Assembly: GCA_002359185.1 (NCBI GenBank)
Contig: DEML01000098.1
Span: forward strand, 21,003-84,766
From: Planctomycetaceae bacterium UBA2671
Lineage (GTDB): Bacteria; Planctomycetota; Planctomycetia; Planctomycetales; Planctomycetaceae
DNA: 63,764 nucleotides
Reading direction: 5' to 3'
A program made the position numbers and the translations under genes. This document shows, piece by piece, positions 46,317 to 54,578 of this stretch (the stretch's first letter is position 1; each line of letters opens with the position of its first letter). Below the pieces are notes generated by a model. That model did not search any database. It had not been told where the DNA came from and saw nothing but the letters and a program-made list of their open reading frames with translations.

Positions 46317-47096
46317 TTATTTCACTGGTCGGGTCAGCGTGTTGAGCAGGATTCCAGTTGCAACGGAGACATTCAGGGATTTCACATCGCCGAGATTTGG
46401 AATTGTGCAATGCATATCACACTTTTCGAGGGTGAGCCGTCGGAGACCTTTTTGTTCGTTCCCTACGATTAAAAGCCAGGGGCGTTTCTGATCGATTTTC
46501 CAGACGGAATCCTGAGCATGTTCGGATGTGCCGAGCACCCATAATCCCGCTTTTTGAGCGGATTTGATGGCTCGATTCAGGTTCGTTTCAATCACATAGG
46601 GAACCGCTTCCATCCCCCCGGCTGCGATATCGTGAACGGTCGCATTGATAGGAGCGGACTGATTTTTCGTCATTAGAATTCCTCGCACCCCGAAGAATGC
46701 AGCCGAGCGGAAAATCGCTCCGACATTGTGAGGATCCTGCAGCGAATCGAGTGCGAGCCAGATCGGAGGTGTTTTCAGGCTGGCATCGCCAACCCCATGA
46801 AAGAATTCCGTCAGTGAGATCGGCTTTTTCGGTTTCACGATACCGGTCGCATGGCCTGTCCGTTCGACTTTGTGCGACGGTCGATCCCGCTGCTTTTTCT
46901 CCTGGGTAAATGCAAGATCTCGAACGGGAATCTTCTTCTCTTCCGCGACATCAGAAATTTTACGCCACAAGCCTTTTGGCTCCACGTAAAAACGAAGCTC
47001 CTTCACATCCTCGGGCCTCTGCTCCAACGCAGCCAGCACCGCATGCGGATTCTTCAATTCCAACCAGTTTTCATTATCAGCAGACGGTTCAGACAA
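46317..47096 (-). CDS. rlmB: TrmH/SpoU family RNA 2'-O-methyltransferase
   Basis: 259 residues. An N-terminal substrate-binding part (ELKNPHAVLAALEQRPEDV) is followed by the SPOUT knot motifs: DSLQDPHNVGAIFRSAAFFG (motif 1), LLIVGNEQKGLRR (motif 2) and IPNLGDVKSLNVSVATGILL (motif 3). The best fit is the RlmB type, which 2'-O-methylates 23S rRNA; other TrmH paralogues are not excluded. The gene is monocistronic between a large gap and a repeat region. Confidence 0.85.
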   Translation of the reverse strand: MSEPSADNENWLELKNPHAVLAALEQRPEDVKELRFYVEPKGLWRKISDVAEEKKIPVRDLAFTQEKKQRDRPSHKVERTGHATGIVKPKKPISLTEFFHGVGDASLKTPPIWLALDSLQDPHNVGAIFRSAAFFGVRGILMTKNQSAPINATVHDIAAGGMEAVPYVIETNLNRAIKSAQKAGLWVLGTSEHAQDSVWKIDQKRPWLLIVGNEQKGLRRLTLEKCDMHCTIPNLGDVKSLNVSVATGILLNTLTRPVK

Positions 47097-47466
47097 CGGA
47101 CTCTCAATTCCTCAAAATACCCAGGGAGGTTAGCTCAACGAATCCGCACACTGTACCAAAACACGAAGTTTCTATCCGCACACTCATTCCATAAATTTGC
47201 TGATCGGATGAAAATACTGATCGATTCGTGTCAGGCAACGCCCGGAACGGTGACTGTGTGGGCTTGGTGATCGAAAGCCGAGGGCGGAAAGCGGAAAGTT
47301 GGAGGTTTTTGTTTAGCTTTTTGCGTGTATGCCTTGAATGGGAGCCGACGGGGTGGCTGGGGTCGAACGAAGTGAGCCCCCAGATTTCATTGATCTTCTG
47401 GGTGCTTCGCCCATCACATCGTACTGGGACGTGCTACCCTCAACATTCAACTCCCAACCCATCGAA
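47097..47466. repeat. intergenic region with GGTGGCTGGGGTCGAA repeat, copy 1
   Basis: The gap contains GGGTGGCTGGGGTCGAACGA followed by AGTGAGCCCCCAG at about 47351-47383, which matches a second copy at 52217-52252. A run of short purine-rich or CAACATTCAAC-like sequence follows. I see no gene in this gap. Confidence 0.65.
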
Positions 47467-47901
47467 TCATTCTTTTGGCGTACCGTCTGAATTTCGGATT
47501 GGGTATAGAGTGACTGCAATTGAACAGCCCGCATCGGCGACAGCGCGTACGACAGATGGGGGAACAGTATGGACGTACGCCCAAGTATCACCACAGTGAA
47601 AGCCAATGTTGAATTCTCGGAGATAGCATGAATTAAATTCAGCCTTGGCAGTTGGTGTTAGCACTTTGATCGCGTCAATTATTGCGAGGATGTCCTTTTC
47701 AGCTTTACGGGGCGAAGTCTCATCGTTTTGCAATGACTCTACGATTGAGTGCCAGTGCCCATCATCTGCTTGTGTGTAGTGAAGAACGCAACAAGTAGCA
47801 TCAAGCTCATGATTCAGCGTGTCAAATGGAATTTCCGATTTCAGATCGAAGTCGGTATTCGCGTACAACGTTTCAATTGTCATCAGGACTAAACTCGTCA
47901 T
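47467..47901 (-). CDS. DUF4279-like protein
   Basis: 144 residues from the ATG 47901; an ATG at 47883 is another option. The layout, VLHYTQADDGHWHSIVESL, then AIIDAIKVLTPTAKAEF and FNIGFHCGDTWAYVHTVPPS with VADAGCSIAVTLYP at the end, fits DUF4279, a fold of unknown function common in environmental bacteria. No domain partner is adjacent. Moderate confidence because both the motif match and the start are by eye. Confidence 0.5.
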   Translation of the reverse strand: MTSLVLMTIETLYANTDFDLKSEIPFDTLNHELDATCCVLHYTQADDGHWHSIVESLQNDETSPRKAEKDILAIIDAIKVLTPTAKAEFNSCYLREFNIGFHCGDTWAYVHTVPPSVVRAVADAGCSIAVTLYPIRNSDGTPKE

Positions 47902-48078
47902 CTCATGGCATTACGAATTGATAAACCGTAGTTGACTTTTGTTAAATACAATTGGAAGTTCTATTTGACACACCTCATCATTTTGGATTGAGGGTTTAAC
48001 GTCTGTCAATTCTCGCAACGAATTGAGGACGTAGTCCACAAGAGATCTCCAGTTTGAAGATTGAAATTTCCTTCAGGT

Positions 48079-48120
48079 ATCTTGCGGCTGCGCCACCCCG
48101 AAAGATTCTTTCGGGGCTAT
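48079..48120. repeat. CCCCGAAAGA palindrome element, copy 2
   Basis: A second copy of the 39821 element: CTTGCGGCTGCGCCACCCC followed by GAAAGATTCTTTCGGGG. The palindrome occupies 48096-48116. The neighbouring 270-base gap, 47902-48173, contains nothing else. Confidence 0.8.
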
Positions 48121-48173
48121 CCTGAATACATTGCTTAGCCACAACAATCCACGCAGAGCAACCATCAGGCAAG

Positions 48174-49583
48174 TCAGGCTAAAATCTCTTCCACTACATG
48201 ACCATGCACATCAGTCAGTCGAAATGCACGGCCCTGAAAGCGAAAAGTCAGACGTTCATGATCGATACCCAGCAGGTGCAGCAGGGTGGCGTGGAAATCG
48301 TGCACGTGGACCGGTTTTTCGATGATGTTATAACAATAGGGGTCAGTCTGCCCATGAGCCATGCCTCCACGAACTCCGCCGCCGGCCATCCATAAGCTGA
48401 AACAGCGGGGATGATGGTCGCGTCCAAAATTGCCTCCCGATAATTTGCCCTGGCAGTAATTCGTTCGCCCAAATTCACCACCCCAGATGACAAGCGTATC
48501 TTCGAGCAGTCCACGCTGTTTCAAATCCATCACCAATGCAGCTGAAGCTTGATCGGTTTCCTGTGTTTGCTTTTTAATGCCTCCCGGCAAGCCACCATGA
48601 TGGTCCCAGCCGGGATGATAGAGCTGAATGAATCGCACTCCCCGTTCTGCTAGTCGTCGAGCCTGTAGACAATTCGCAGCAAAGGTTCCAGGTTGTCGGG
48701 ATGGTTCGCCATAGAGTTTAAAAATGTGATCCGGCTCATCAGCACAGTTGGTCGCTTCCGGAATCGACGTCTGCATCCGGAAGGCCATTTCGTACTGTGC
48801 AATTCGCGTTTCAATCTGAGGATCAACTGTCTGTTGTTTCTGGATTTGATGCAACTGATCCAGAGCATGGTGCATCCCTAACCGAGTTTCTCGATTGATG
48901 CCTTCTGGATTATTCAAATACAGCACAGGATCGGGACCGCTGCGAAAGCGAACGCCCTGATGTCGAGCGGGAAGAAACCCGTTGCCCCAGTATCGAGAAA
49001 CGAGAGGTTGGCCACCTTTGTCTTTGGTCGTCATCACAATGAAGCCAGGCAGATTTTCATTCTCGCGTCCCAGTCCATAATTCAACCAGGCTCCAATACT
49101 CGGGCGTCCGGGGAACTGGGAGCCCGTCTGCATGTGGGTGACGCCGGGACCATGATTGATCGCGTCGGTATACATGGAATTGATCACACACAACTCATCG
49201 GCAATTTTTGCAGTGTGGGGAAGCTGATCGCTCATCCACAGCCCGGCTTCTCCATGCTTTGCAAACTTGAACGGAGAACCGACCAGAGGCAGACTCGATT
49301 GATTCCCGGACATGCCGGTCAGCCGCTGTGTGCCCCGCACTTCGTCGGGAAGTTGCTCGCCATGCTTTTCATTGAGCAGAGGTTTGTAATCGAGCAGATC
49401 CATCTGAGAGGGGCCACCCGATTGAAACAGGTAGATCACCCGTTTTGCACGAGCAGGAAAGTGACCACTGGGAAGGAGGGCATCATCCTCAACAGCTCGA
49501 ACCATTGAAGGATTCATCAAATCGCAAAGTGCGATTGCTCCCAGTCCCATTCCGAAATTGTTGAGTAATTCACGTCGATTCAT
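48174..49583 (-). CDS. Tat-type DUF1501 domain protein
   Basis: 469 residues from MNRRELLNNFGMGLGAIALC, a twin-arginine-like signal of the planctomycete DUF1501 family. The body has VIYLFQSGGPSQMDLLDYKP, GPGVTHMQTGSQFPGRPSIG, FRTSIPEATN-like regions, IQLYHPGWDHHGG and VIWGGEFGRTNYCQGKLSGG with GRDHHPRCFSLWMAGGGVRGG. The fold is alkaline-phosphatase-like (sulfatase related). In planctomycetes such genes usually follow a PSD1/DUF1549 cytochrome gene, which is absent here. Metal ligands look preserved. Confidence 0.9.
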   Translation of the reverse strand: MNRRELLNNFGMGLGAIALCDLMNPSMVRAVEDDALLPSGHFPARAKRVIYLFQSGGPSQMDLLDYKPLLNEKHGEQLPDEVRGTQRLTGMSGNQSSLPLVGSPFKFAKHGEAGLWMSDQLPHTAKIADELCVINSMYTDAINHGPGVTHMQTGSQFPGRPSIGAWLNYGLGRENENLPGFIVMTTKDKGGQPLVSRYWGNGFLPARHQGVRFRSGPDPVLYLNNPEGINRETRLGMHHALDQLHQIQKQQTVDPQIETRIAQYEMAFRMQTSIPEATNCADEPDHIFKLYGEPSRQPGTFAANCLQARRLAERGVRFIQLYHPGWDHHGGLPGGIKKQTQETDQASAALVMDLKQRGLLEDTLVIWGGEFGRTNYCQGKLSGGNFGRDHHPRCFSLWMAGGGVRGGMAHGQTDPYCYNIIEKPVHVHDFHATLLHLLGIDHERLTFRFQGRAFRLTDVHGHVVEEILA

Positions 49584-49623
49584 GGCATCACACAATGGTT
49601 AGAGAATTTATCTCGGATCCTCT

Positions 49624-49649
49624 GTAGGACAGGCTGGATGCCTGTCTAC
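49624..49649. repeat. GTAGGACAGGC element, copy 1
   Basis: GTAGGACAGGCTGGATGCCTGTCTAC is a near-palindrome (GTAGACAGGC on the reverse). Related copies lie at 60406 and 60502, and a T variant (GTAGGTCAGGC) at 54096, 61618 and 62904. It sits between the DUF1501 start and the ketosynthase stop. Confidence 0.75.
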
Positions 49650-49687
49650 GTTTCTATTAGACATATTCAGTTTAACATGCTTGGATG

Positions 49688-50842
49688 TCAAATGCTCGAA
49701 CGTTTTCCCCGACGAATCAGACAAGCGGTCAGATGTCCGCCAAATCCCAGAGAAAGCTTGATTCCCAGTTCAACGGGCTGCTCTATCGTTTCTCTCTGAA
49801 CTGGTCTTATTTTGCAGTCGGAATCCAAGTTCTCCAGATTTCGAATCGGGGGTATCAATCCATCACGCATCGACAGAAGTAACCAGGCCAGTTCAATACT
49901 TCCGGCTGCTCCGAGGGCATGTCCATGAGCCCCTTTTGAAGCGGTACTCCACGGCTGTCGACTAGTCTCTCCAAAGATGCAAGAGACAGCCGTTGCTTCA
50001 CACAAATCGTTAGCACGCGTTCCTGTGCCATGAAGATTGAGCAAATCGATCTCTTCCGGCTTTCGTCCAGTCTGTTTTAACAAGTCTCCCAGCAGGCGAA
50101 TTAAACCATTGGCTTCCGGATCAAGTTGCGTCAAACCGATTGCGTCATTATAGCGGATACCCCGTTCCCAGTAGCCGTAGGGGGCAGGAGTCGATTGATC
50201 GAGTAATTCTTCCCGAGCGAGTACAAACATCGCGCCACCGGAACCAAGTACGAACCCTGAACGCTCTTCATCAAACGGACGACAAGCCGAGGTTGCAGAT
50301 AAGTCTTTTCGAGCCAGTACGCCGAGACGTCGATAGGAGTTCAGTACGTAAGGATTGATTGAGGCATCGACACTGCCCGCGATGACATAGTCGCAGTCTC
50401 CCTGCTCGATTAACTGCACCCCACGTAACACAGCATCAAGTCCAGTCGCACAAGCCGCAACTGGGCATAGTGCGGCACCTTTAATGAAGAACTCATTCAA
50501 CACGCGGCTCAAGGGAGCAGAAGGCCAGAGTGAGGGAAACGGGATTTCATTCTCTGAGCTGAATAAGTCAAGAGGCCCCTTGCTGGTTCCGATCACCGCT
50601 CCCCAACGCTCGGAATTCGGTAGGAGCCCAGAATCTTCAATTGCTTCGCGAGCCGACCTCAGGGCAATTCTCTCTGCGAGGGTCGCGGCTAAAGTTGAGT
50701 CATCCTCCGGCAACGATAACGCTCCAGAAATTGAGGTGACTGCAGGATCGAGCGGAGAGTGATTGAACAGAGATTGCCAACTGGATTCCCGGTTCTTTCC
50801 CAGAGGTGTCCAGAGGCCGATTCCGATTATGGCCACAGACAT
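49688..50842 (-). CDS. beta-ketoacyl synthase (KAS II-like)
   Basis: 384 residues, a thiolase-fold condensing enzyme. The nucleophilic Cys is in CPVAACATGLDAVL. The two histidines are in NLHGTGTRANDLCEA and KGAHGHALGAAGS, so the C-H-H triad is complete. It resembles FabF but is shorter, near 385 residues, and the genes around it are not of the fab cluster, suggesting a secondary role in lipid or polyketide-like synthesis. A 50-residue membrane protein precedes it. Its stop is 104 bases upstream of the DUF1501 start. Confidence 0.88.
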   Translation of the reverse strand: MSVAIIGIGLWTPLGKNRESSWQSLFNHSPLDPAVTSISGALSLPEDDSTLAATLAERIALRSAREAIEDSGLLPNSERWGAVIGTSKGPLDLFSSENEIPFPSLWPSAPLSRVLNEFFIKGAALCPVAACATGLDAVLRGVQLIEQGDCDYVIAGSVDASINPYVLNSYRRLGVLARKDLSATSACRPFDEERSGFVLGSGGAMFVLAREELLDQSTPAPYGYWERGIRYNDAIGLTQLDPEANGLIRLLGDLLKQTGRKPEEIDLLNLHGTGTRANDLCEATAVSCIFGETSRQPWSTASKGAHGHALGAAGSIELAWLLLSMRDGLIPPIRNLENLDSDCKIRPVQRETIEQPVELGIKLSLGFGGHLTACLIRRGKRSSI

Positions 50843-50902
50843 GGTGCATCAGTGAAAGAAGAACAGAGGAATAACACAGGCAGAAGTGCAGGTATTCAGA
50901 AA

Positions 50903-51055
50903 TTAACGTCGATTAGCAGAACGGCAAACCGCAAAGACCGCTCCAGCTACACCAGCCAGCACAATGACTGCATCGATAAACGGAAAACCGGTCGACACAT
51001 TGGACGATTGAGCCAGTGAAATTATCTGGTCTACAGGAATATGGAATATGCTCAT
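50903..51055 (-). CDS. 50-residue single-helix membrane protein upstream of the ketosynthase
   Basis: Reading the minus strand from ATG 51055 gives MSIFHIPVDQIISLAQSSN followed by a hydrophobic segment FIDAVIVLAGVAGAVFAVC and a basic end (RSANRR). The clean helix with a positive C-terminus suggests it is real. The stop is 60 bases before the ketosynthase ATG on the same strand, so the two may be cotranscribed. No known family is recognised. Confidence 0.45.
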   Translation of the reverse strand: MSIFHIPVDQIISLAQSSNVSTGFPFIDAVIVLAGVAGAVFAVCRSANRR

Positions 51056-51197
51056 AAGTCATGCTTTTTATTGATATTTCAGGATGCACCATTAATACTT
51101 TACCGCCGATCGATTCCCGACACAAAGCCGATCCCGATTCTCCTTAAAAAACTATGAGAAATTTCTCCGAGAAACAGTCACAAAATAGAAAATTTAG

Positions 51198-51264
51198 AAC
51201 CGCAGATAAACGCGGATTAACGCAGATTATTAACATCCGCGTTCATCCGCGTTTATCTGCGGTT
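51198..51264. repeat. ACCGCAGATAAACGCGGAT long inverted repeat
   Basis: Arms AACCGCAGATAAACGCGGAT (51198-51217) and ATCCGCGTTTATCTGCGGTT (51245-51264) are perfectly complementary over 20 bases with a 27-base centre that repeats the motif (TAACGCAGATT and CATCCGCGTT). It would form a strong cruciform or RNA hairpin. It sits between the small membrane protein start and the sugar isomerase. A degenerate relative lies at 23391. Confidence 0.85.
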
Positions 51265-51379
51265 TATATTACTCTGTTTTAGAAATGGACTTCCTTTTCA
51301 TGATGCGATTTTCTTGTGCATTTCTGTTACAGTTTCCAGTTCACAATTTGACGATTATATACTCTGCTGGGAACATCAC

Positions 51380-52198
51380 ATGAAACTGGGATTGATCAAT
51401 TCTGCCTGGGCTCAGGCTGGTCGCGAGACGGCCTGGGGGATTCAGAAGACGAAAGAAATCGGATTTGACTGTATCGATATCTTTGCCGATCCCTTTGATA
51501 TCGACATCAAAGAGCGGTTGCTCATCAAGCGGGAGTGCGATCGTCAGGAGTTGCCGATTGTTTCGATCTGCTGTGTCGCGGTCGGCTTGCTCGATTTCAA
51601 TGCGAGTGTCCGCAGGTTCCATCTGGAACGTTGCATCGCTTATCTCGACATGTGCTACGAATATGAGGCGGAGAATCTGCTGCTCGTTCTCGGCGAGTAC
51701 ATCTGGAATAAAGAAGTGATTCCCCCAGCCGAGCAGTGGCAATACGGCATCGAGACCTGTCGGGAACTGGCCGAATACGCGGACGAACTCGGCTTGAAAA
51801 TCGCAATGGAACTCGAACCGTTTTCGCTGTCATTGTTGAATAATGTCGAAACAATGAATCGCTTTATCGACGAAGTCAATCATCCGGCTTTGCGGGCCAA
51901 TATCGATATTTCGCACTTGCTGCTGGCTGGCGTACAGCCTGCAGAACTGGGTCAGTTAAACGGCAAAGCGATTCACGTGCACATCTCCGACTGCGACGGC
52001 AAAGTCCACGGCGACTTACCCCCTGGACGAGGCGTCGTCGATTTTCCTCCGTATCTTGAAGAGATTCGTAAGTTAGATATCGATGGGACCATTTCCATCG
52101 AACTCGAATATTCTCCTGATCCCAACAATATCGAAGCCTGGGTGAGAGAAGCCTACGAATCGACCGCAAAGCTGATGAGCGAAAGTGGATTGCGATAA
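51380..52198 (+). CDS. sugar phosphate isomerase/epimerase family protein
   Basis: 272 residues from ATG 51380; an earlier in-frame ATG would add 22 residues with no homology pattern. It is an AP-endonuclease-type TIM barrel: MKLGLINSAWAQAGRET, IFADPFDIDI, YEAENLLLVLGEYIW, KIAMELEPFSLSLLNNVET, LRANIDISHLLLAG, IHVHISDCDGKVHGDLPPG and GTISIELEYSPD. The metal ligands Glu, Asp, His and Glu are in place. The substrate is unknown. The next gene, a glycosyltransferase, begins 83 bases later. Confidence 0.88.
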   Translation: MKLGLINSAWAQAGRETAWGIQKTKEIGFDCIDIFADPFDIDIKERLLIKRECDRQELPIVSICCVAVGLLDFNASVRRFHLERCIAYLDMCYEYEAENLLLVLGEYIWNKEVIPPAEQWQYGIETCRELAEYADELGLKIAMELEPFSLSLLNNVETMNRFIDEVNHPALRANIDISHLLLAGVQPAELGQLNGKAIHVHISDCDGKVHGDLPPGRGVVDFPPYLEEIRKLDIDGTISIELEYSPDPNNIEAWVREAYESTAKLMSESGLR

Positions 52199-52216
52199 AA
52201 TAAAAGAGTTACTCAA

Positions 52217-52252
52217 GGGTGGCTGGGGTCGAAGCAAAGCGTAGCCCCCAGA
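52217..52252. repeat. GGTGGCTGGGGTCGAA repeat, copy 2
   Basis: GGGTGGCTGGGGTCGAAGC followed by AAAGCGTAGCCCCCAG. It matches the element at 47351 at most positions, differing by a few bases in the centre. It lies directly between the isomerase stop and the glycosyltransferase start. Confidence 0.7.
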
Positions 52253-52281
52253 ATCGCAGAACTCTTATTGTTCGATTAATC

Positions 52282-53505
52282 ATGAATATCACCTTCGTTT
52301 CCTTACCCGCTTATCCCATAGTACACCCGGAATACCCGGGGATTTATGGAGGCACGGAAACACGAGCAGTCACGCTGGCCAAAGGTCTGGCACGAGAGTC
52401 TGACCACCAGATTCAGTTTCTCGCTCGACACCTTCAACTGAAGCAGTCTGAAACAATCGATCAAGTTCATTGGCATCCCTGGAGAGACCCCACCGCAGAG
52501 CGTAATTCCCGTATTGCGGAATTCCTGCATCATAAAAAATGGCGAACTTCACTCCTGTGGGATGTCCCCGGTGCTGCTGTGGGTCAACTCTTCACATCTT
52601 CAACAGATCGTTTCAAGCAGACGGATAAAACTCTGCAATGTTTTGATACCGATCTGTTCTGCCCATTTGGAGTTCACTCTGCCTCGGCCAAAATTATACA
52701 TAATGCTCACGTGAGTAGGCGAAAAGCCGTGCTTTTTCTGGGCTCAAATGCGGATGTCGATAGTCGATATCTGCAATCAAAACCGTTCCGAAATGACTAC
52801 GGCGAACGCTCAACCACTTGTGCGTGGATCTTAAAAAATGCAGATGCGATTGTTGCTCAGAATGAATTTCAACAACAGCAACTCAAAGAGGTCTTTCAGC
52901 GAGAGTCATTACTACTGCCAAGCCCGATTGATGTTGTGAAGTGGCAAAGCCAAATGAACTCAACCGAAAGTCTGGACATTCCCTTCGACCGTTATGTTCT
53001 TTGGATTGGCCGAGCGGACAATTTTTCCAAACGAGCAGACTGGGCCATCGAGATAGCCCGGCAAACTCCCGAACTCAATTATGTAATGATTCTCAATCCC
53101 AAGCAGGATCACGTCGAACAACAGATTCGGCAGAACTGCCCGGAGAATGTTCACATTATTTCCCAATTGCCGTTCGAAAAAATGCCCGCTCTGTTACGGA
53201 ATGCCACCCTGCTACTAAACACCTCGCCAAGACAACTCGAAGGCTTGCCAAACACATTTCTCCAGGCTGGTGCCAGTCGTGTACCAATTGTTTCGACCGA
53301 AGTCGATGCGGGTTTCGTTACTCAATCTGCCTCCGGACTTGTGGGAGATGGTTCGCTGGAAAGGACGATTCACAATCTGCGTACGCTCACTCAGGATGAA
53401 ACTCATCGCCAACTACTGGGAAATAATGCTTATGACAATGTGAAAAAAAAACACGAGTTGAAAACAATCTGCCTTCAACTCGCGTCGTTTTTTCGTACTG
53501 TTTGA
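52282..53505 (+). CDS. GT4-type glycosyltransferase
   Basis: 407 residues from ATG 52282, a GT-B glycosyltransferase. The N-domain has FVSLPAYPIVHPEYPGIYGG with the GGTETRAVTLAKGLA loop. The C-domain has RYVLWIGRADNFSKRADWAI, VMILNPKQDHVEQQ and LPFEKMPALLRNATLLLNTSPR with the EGLPNTFLQAGA nucleotide-sugar motif. It probably transfers a sugar in surface polysaccharide or lipid glycosylation. No partner genes of that pathway are near. The C-terminus lacks anything unusual. Confidence 0.88.
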   Translation: MNITFVSLPAYPIVHPEYPGIYGGTETRAVTLAKGLARESDHQIQFLARHLQLKQSETIDQVHWHPWRDPTAERNSRIAEFLHHKKWRTSLLWDVPGAAVGQLFTSSTDRFKQTDKTLQCFDTDLFCPFGVHSASAKIIHNAHVSRRKAVLFLGSNADVDSRYLQSKPFRNDYGERSTTCAWILKNADAIVAQNEFQQQQLKEVFQRESLLLPSPIDVVKWQSQMNSTESLDIPFDRYVLWIGRADNFSKRADWAIEIARQTPELNYVMILNPKQDHVEQQIRQNCPENVHIISQLPFEKMPALLRNATLLLNTSPRQLEGLPNTFLQAGASRVPIVSTEVDAGFVTQSASGLVGDGSLERTIHNLRTLTQDETHRQLLGNNAYDNVKKKHELKTICLQLASFFRTV

Positions 53506-53509
53506 CAGC

Positions 53510-54046
53510 TTAAACTTTTTCTGCAGACGGGAAATCGAGTTCAGTATCGTACACATGATTGAACAGGTTTGAGTATGTCGCCAATCCGATGAAAGCGATG
53601 GACTCGGCTATTTGTCCATCTGAATAGCCGGCATCCTGCACGGCTTTGACATCTGCATCGTCAACAAAGCCTTTGGTTTCCATCACTCGGGTGATGAATT
53701 TTCCCAGAGCGGCATGCTTTTCTGATTGTGGACTCATTTTGCGGATCGAGAGAATTTGATCTTCACTCATCCCTGCTCCCTTGGCGACCATCGTATGAGC
53801 AGAGAGACAGTAGTGACAACCATTTGTCTGGCTGACAGTCAGGTAGACCACTTCTCGATCTTCTGGAGAAAGTTCACCTTTGGCGAGAGCTCCGTTCATG
53901 GACAGGTAGGCATTCAGAGCCGCGGCACTATTTCCCATTCCCTGGAAAATATTGAAGACCTTTCCCTTTTTCTGCTTGAGGTCATCGTAAATGGCTTTGA
54001 CATCGCCGCTGGCTTGATCCGGTGTTACTGTATTGAGTCGTGGCAT
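53510..54046 (-). CDS. AhpD-like carboxymuconolactone decarboxylase family protein
   Basis: 178 residues. The CMD/AhpD signature is NGCHYCLSAHTMVAKGAG, with a CxxC pair and the following His of peroxidase-related enzymes. KAIYDDLKQKKGKVFNIFQGM and AESIAFIGLATYSNLFNHV match the peroxidase-related subfamily. Its likely role is thiol-dependent peroxide reduction. The neighbour on the left (plus) and dodecin on the right suggest no operon. Confidence 0.88.
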   Translation of the reverse strand: MPRLNTVTPDQASGDVKAIYDDLKQKKGKVFNIFQGMGNSAAALNAYLSMNGALAKGELSPEDREVVYLTVSQTNGCHYCLSAHTMVAKGAGMSEDQILSIRKMSPQSEKHAALGKFITRVMETKGFVDDADVKAVQDAGYSDGQIAESIAFIGLATYSNLFNHVYDTELDFPSAEKV

Positions 54047-54095
54047 GAGCGTCTCTCCTTGTAAATTAATGTATTGAATTTCGAATGCCCAACAT

Positions 54096-54116
54096 GTCAG
54101 GCACAGCCTGACCTAC
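54096..54116. repeat. GTAGGTCAGGC element, copy 1 (reverse)
   Basis: GTCAGGCACAGCCTGACCTAC is a 7-base hairpin (GTCAGGC/GCCTGAC). It lies between the AhpD-like start and the dodecin stop. Further copies are at 61618 and 62904. Confidence 0.7.
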
Positions 54117-54139
54117 GGCTCGATGAACTGAGTCATGGA

Positions 54140-54349
54140 TTATTTGTGGATATGGAATCCAGCTTTAATCGTCACCTGGAAATGGACGACTTCGCCGTCT
54201 TTTACATCGCCCCGATGTTCGATAACTTCGAACCAGGAAATATCGTGAATGGTCTCACTGGCTTTTTTGAGGGCATTACGGATCGCATCATCGGAAGAAG
54301 TTTTTGAAGTCCCGACAAGTTCAAGCTTTTTGTAAATGTGATCGTCCAT
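54140..54349 (-). CDS. dodecin family flavin-binding protein
   Basis: 69 residues from MDDHIYKKLELVGTSKTSS; a longer frame from 54421 has no matching extension. It matches dodecin throughout: DDAIRNALKKASETIHDISW, FEVIEHRGDVKDG and EVVHFQVTIKAGFHIHK. The Trp before FEV is the residue that stacks against flavin. Dodecins form a hollow dodecamer that stores flavin and related compounds. It is a monocistronic gene before polA. Confidence 0.9.
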   Translation of the reverse strand: MDDHIYKKLELVGTSKTSSDDAIRNALKKASETIHDISWFEVIEHRGDVKDGEVVHFQVTIKAGFHIHK

Positions 54350-54578
54350 CTGGAAATTCTTTCTAAGTGGTTCATCGTGGAGTGCAATTTCATCCACAAT
54401 CAATTCAAGGTGTGATTTCAATGATTCTATTTTAGGCCTTCAAAAACACCTGACCAGAGCAGATCTTTTCAATTCGGCTCCACATGCGATTCTGCGAGGA
54501 AACTGGAGACAACTTCTCCGGTCCGCTATAACTCATATTGAATGAGTCCTCTTCGTTTCCTTTGCCGAATGCTGCCCG

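Noticed and set aside
46183..46472. overlapping short ORFs after the rRNA methylase
   Set aside because: They are mostly antisense to the methylase and have no recognisable content.
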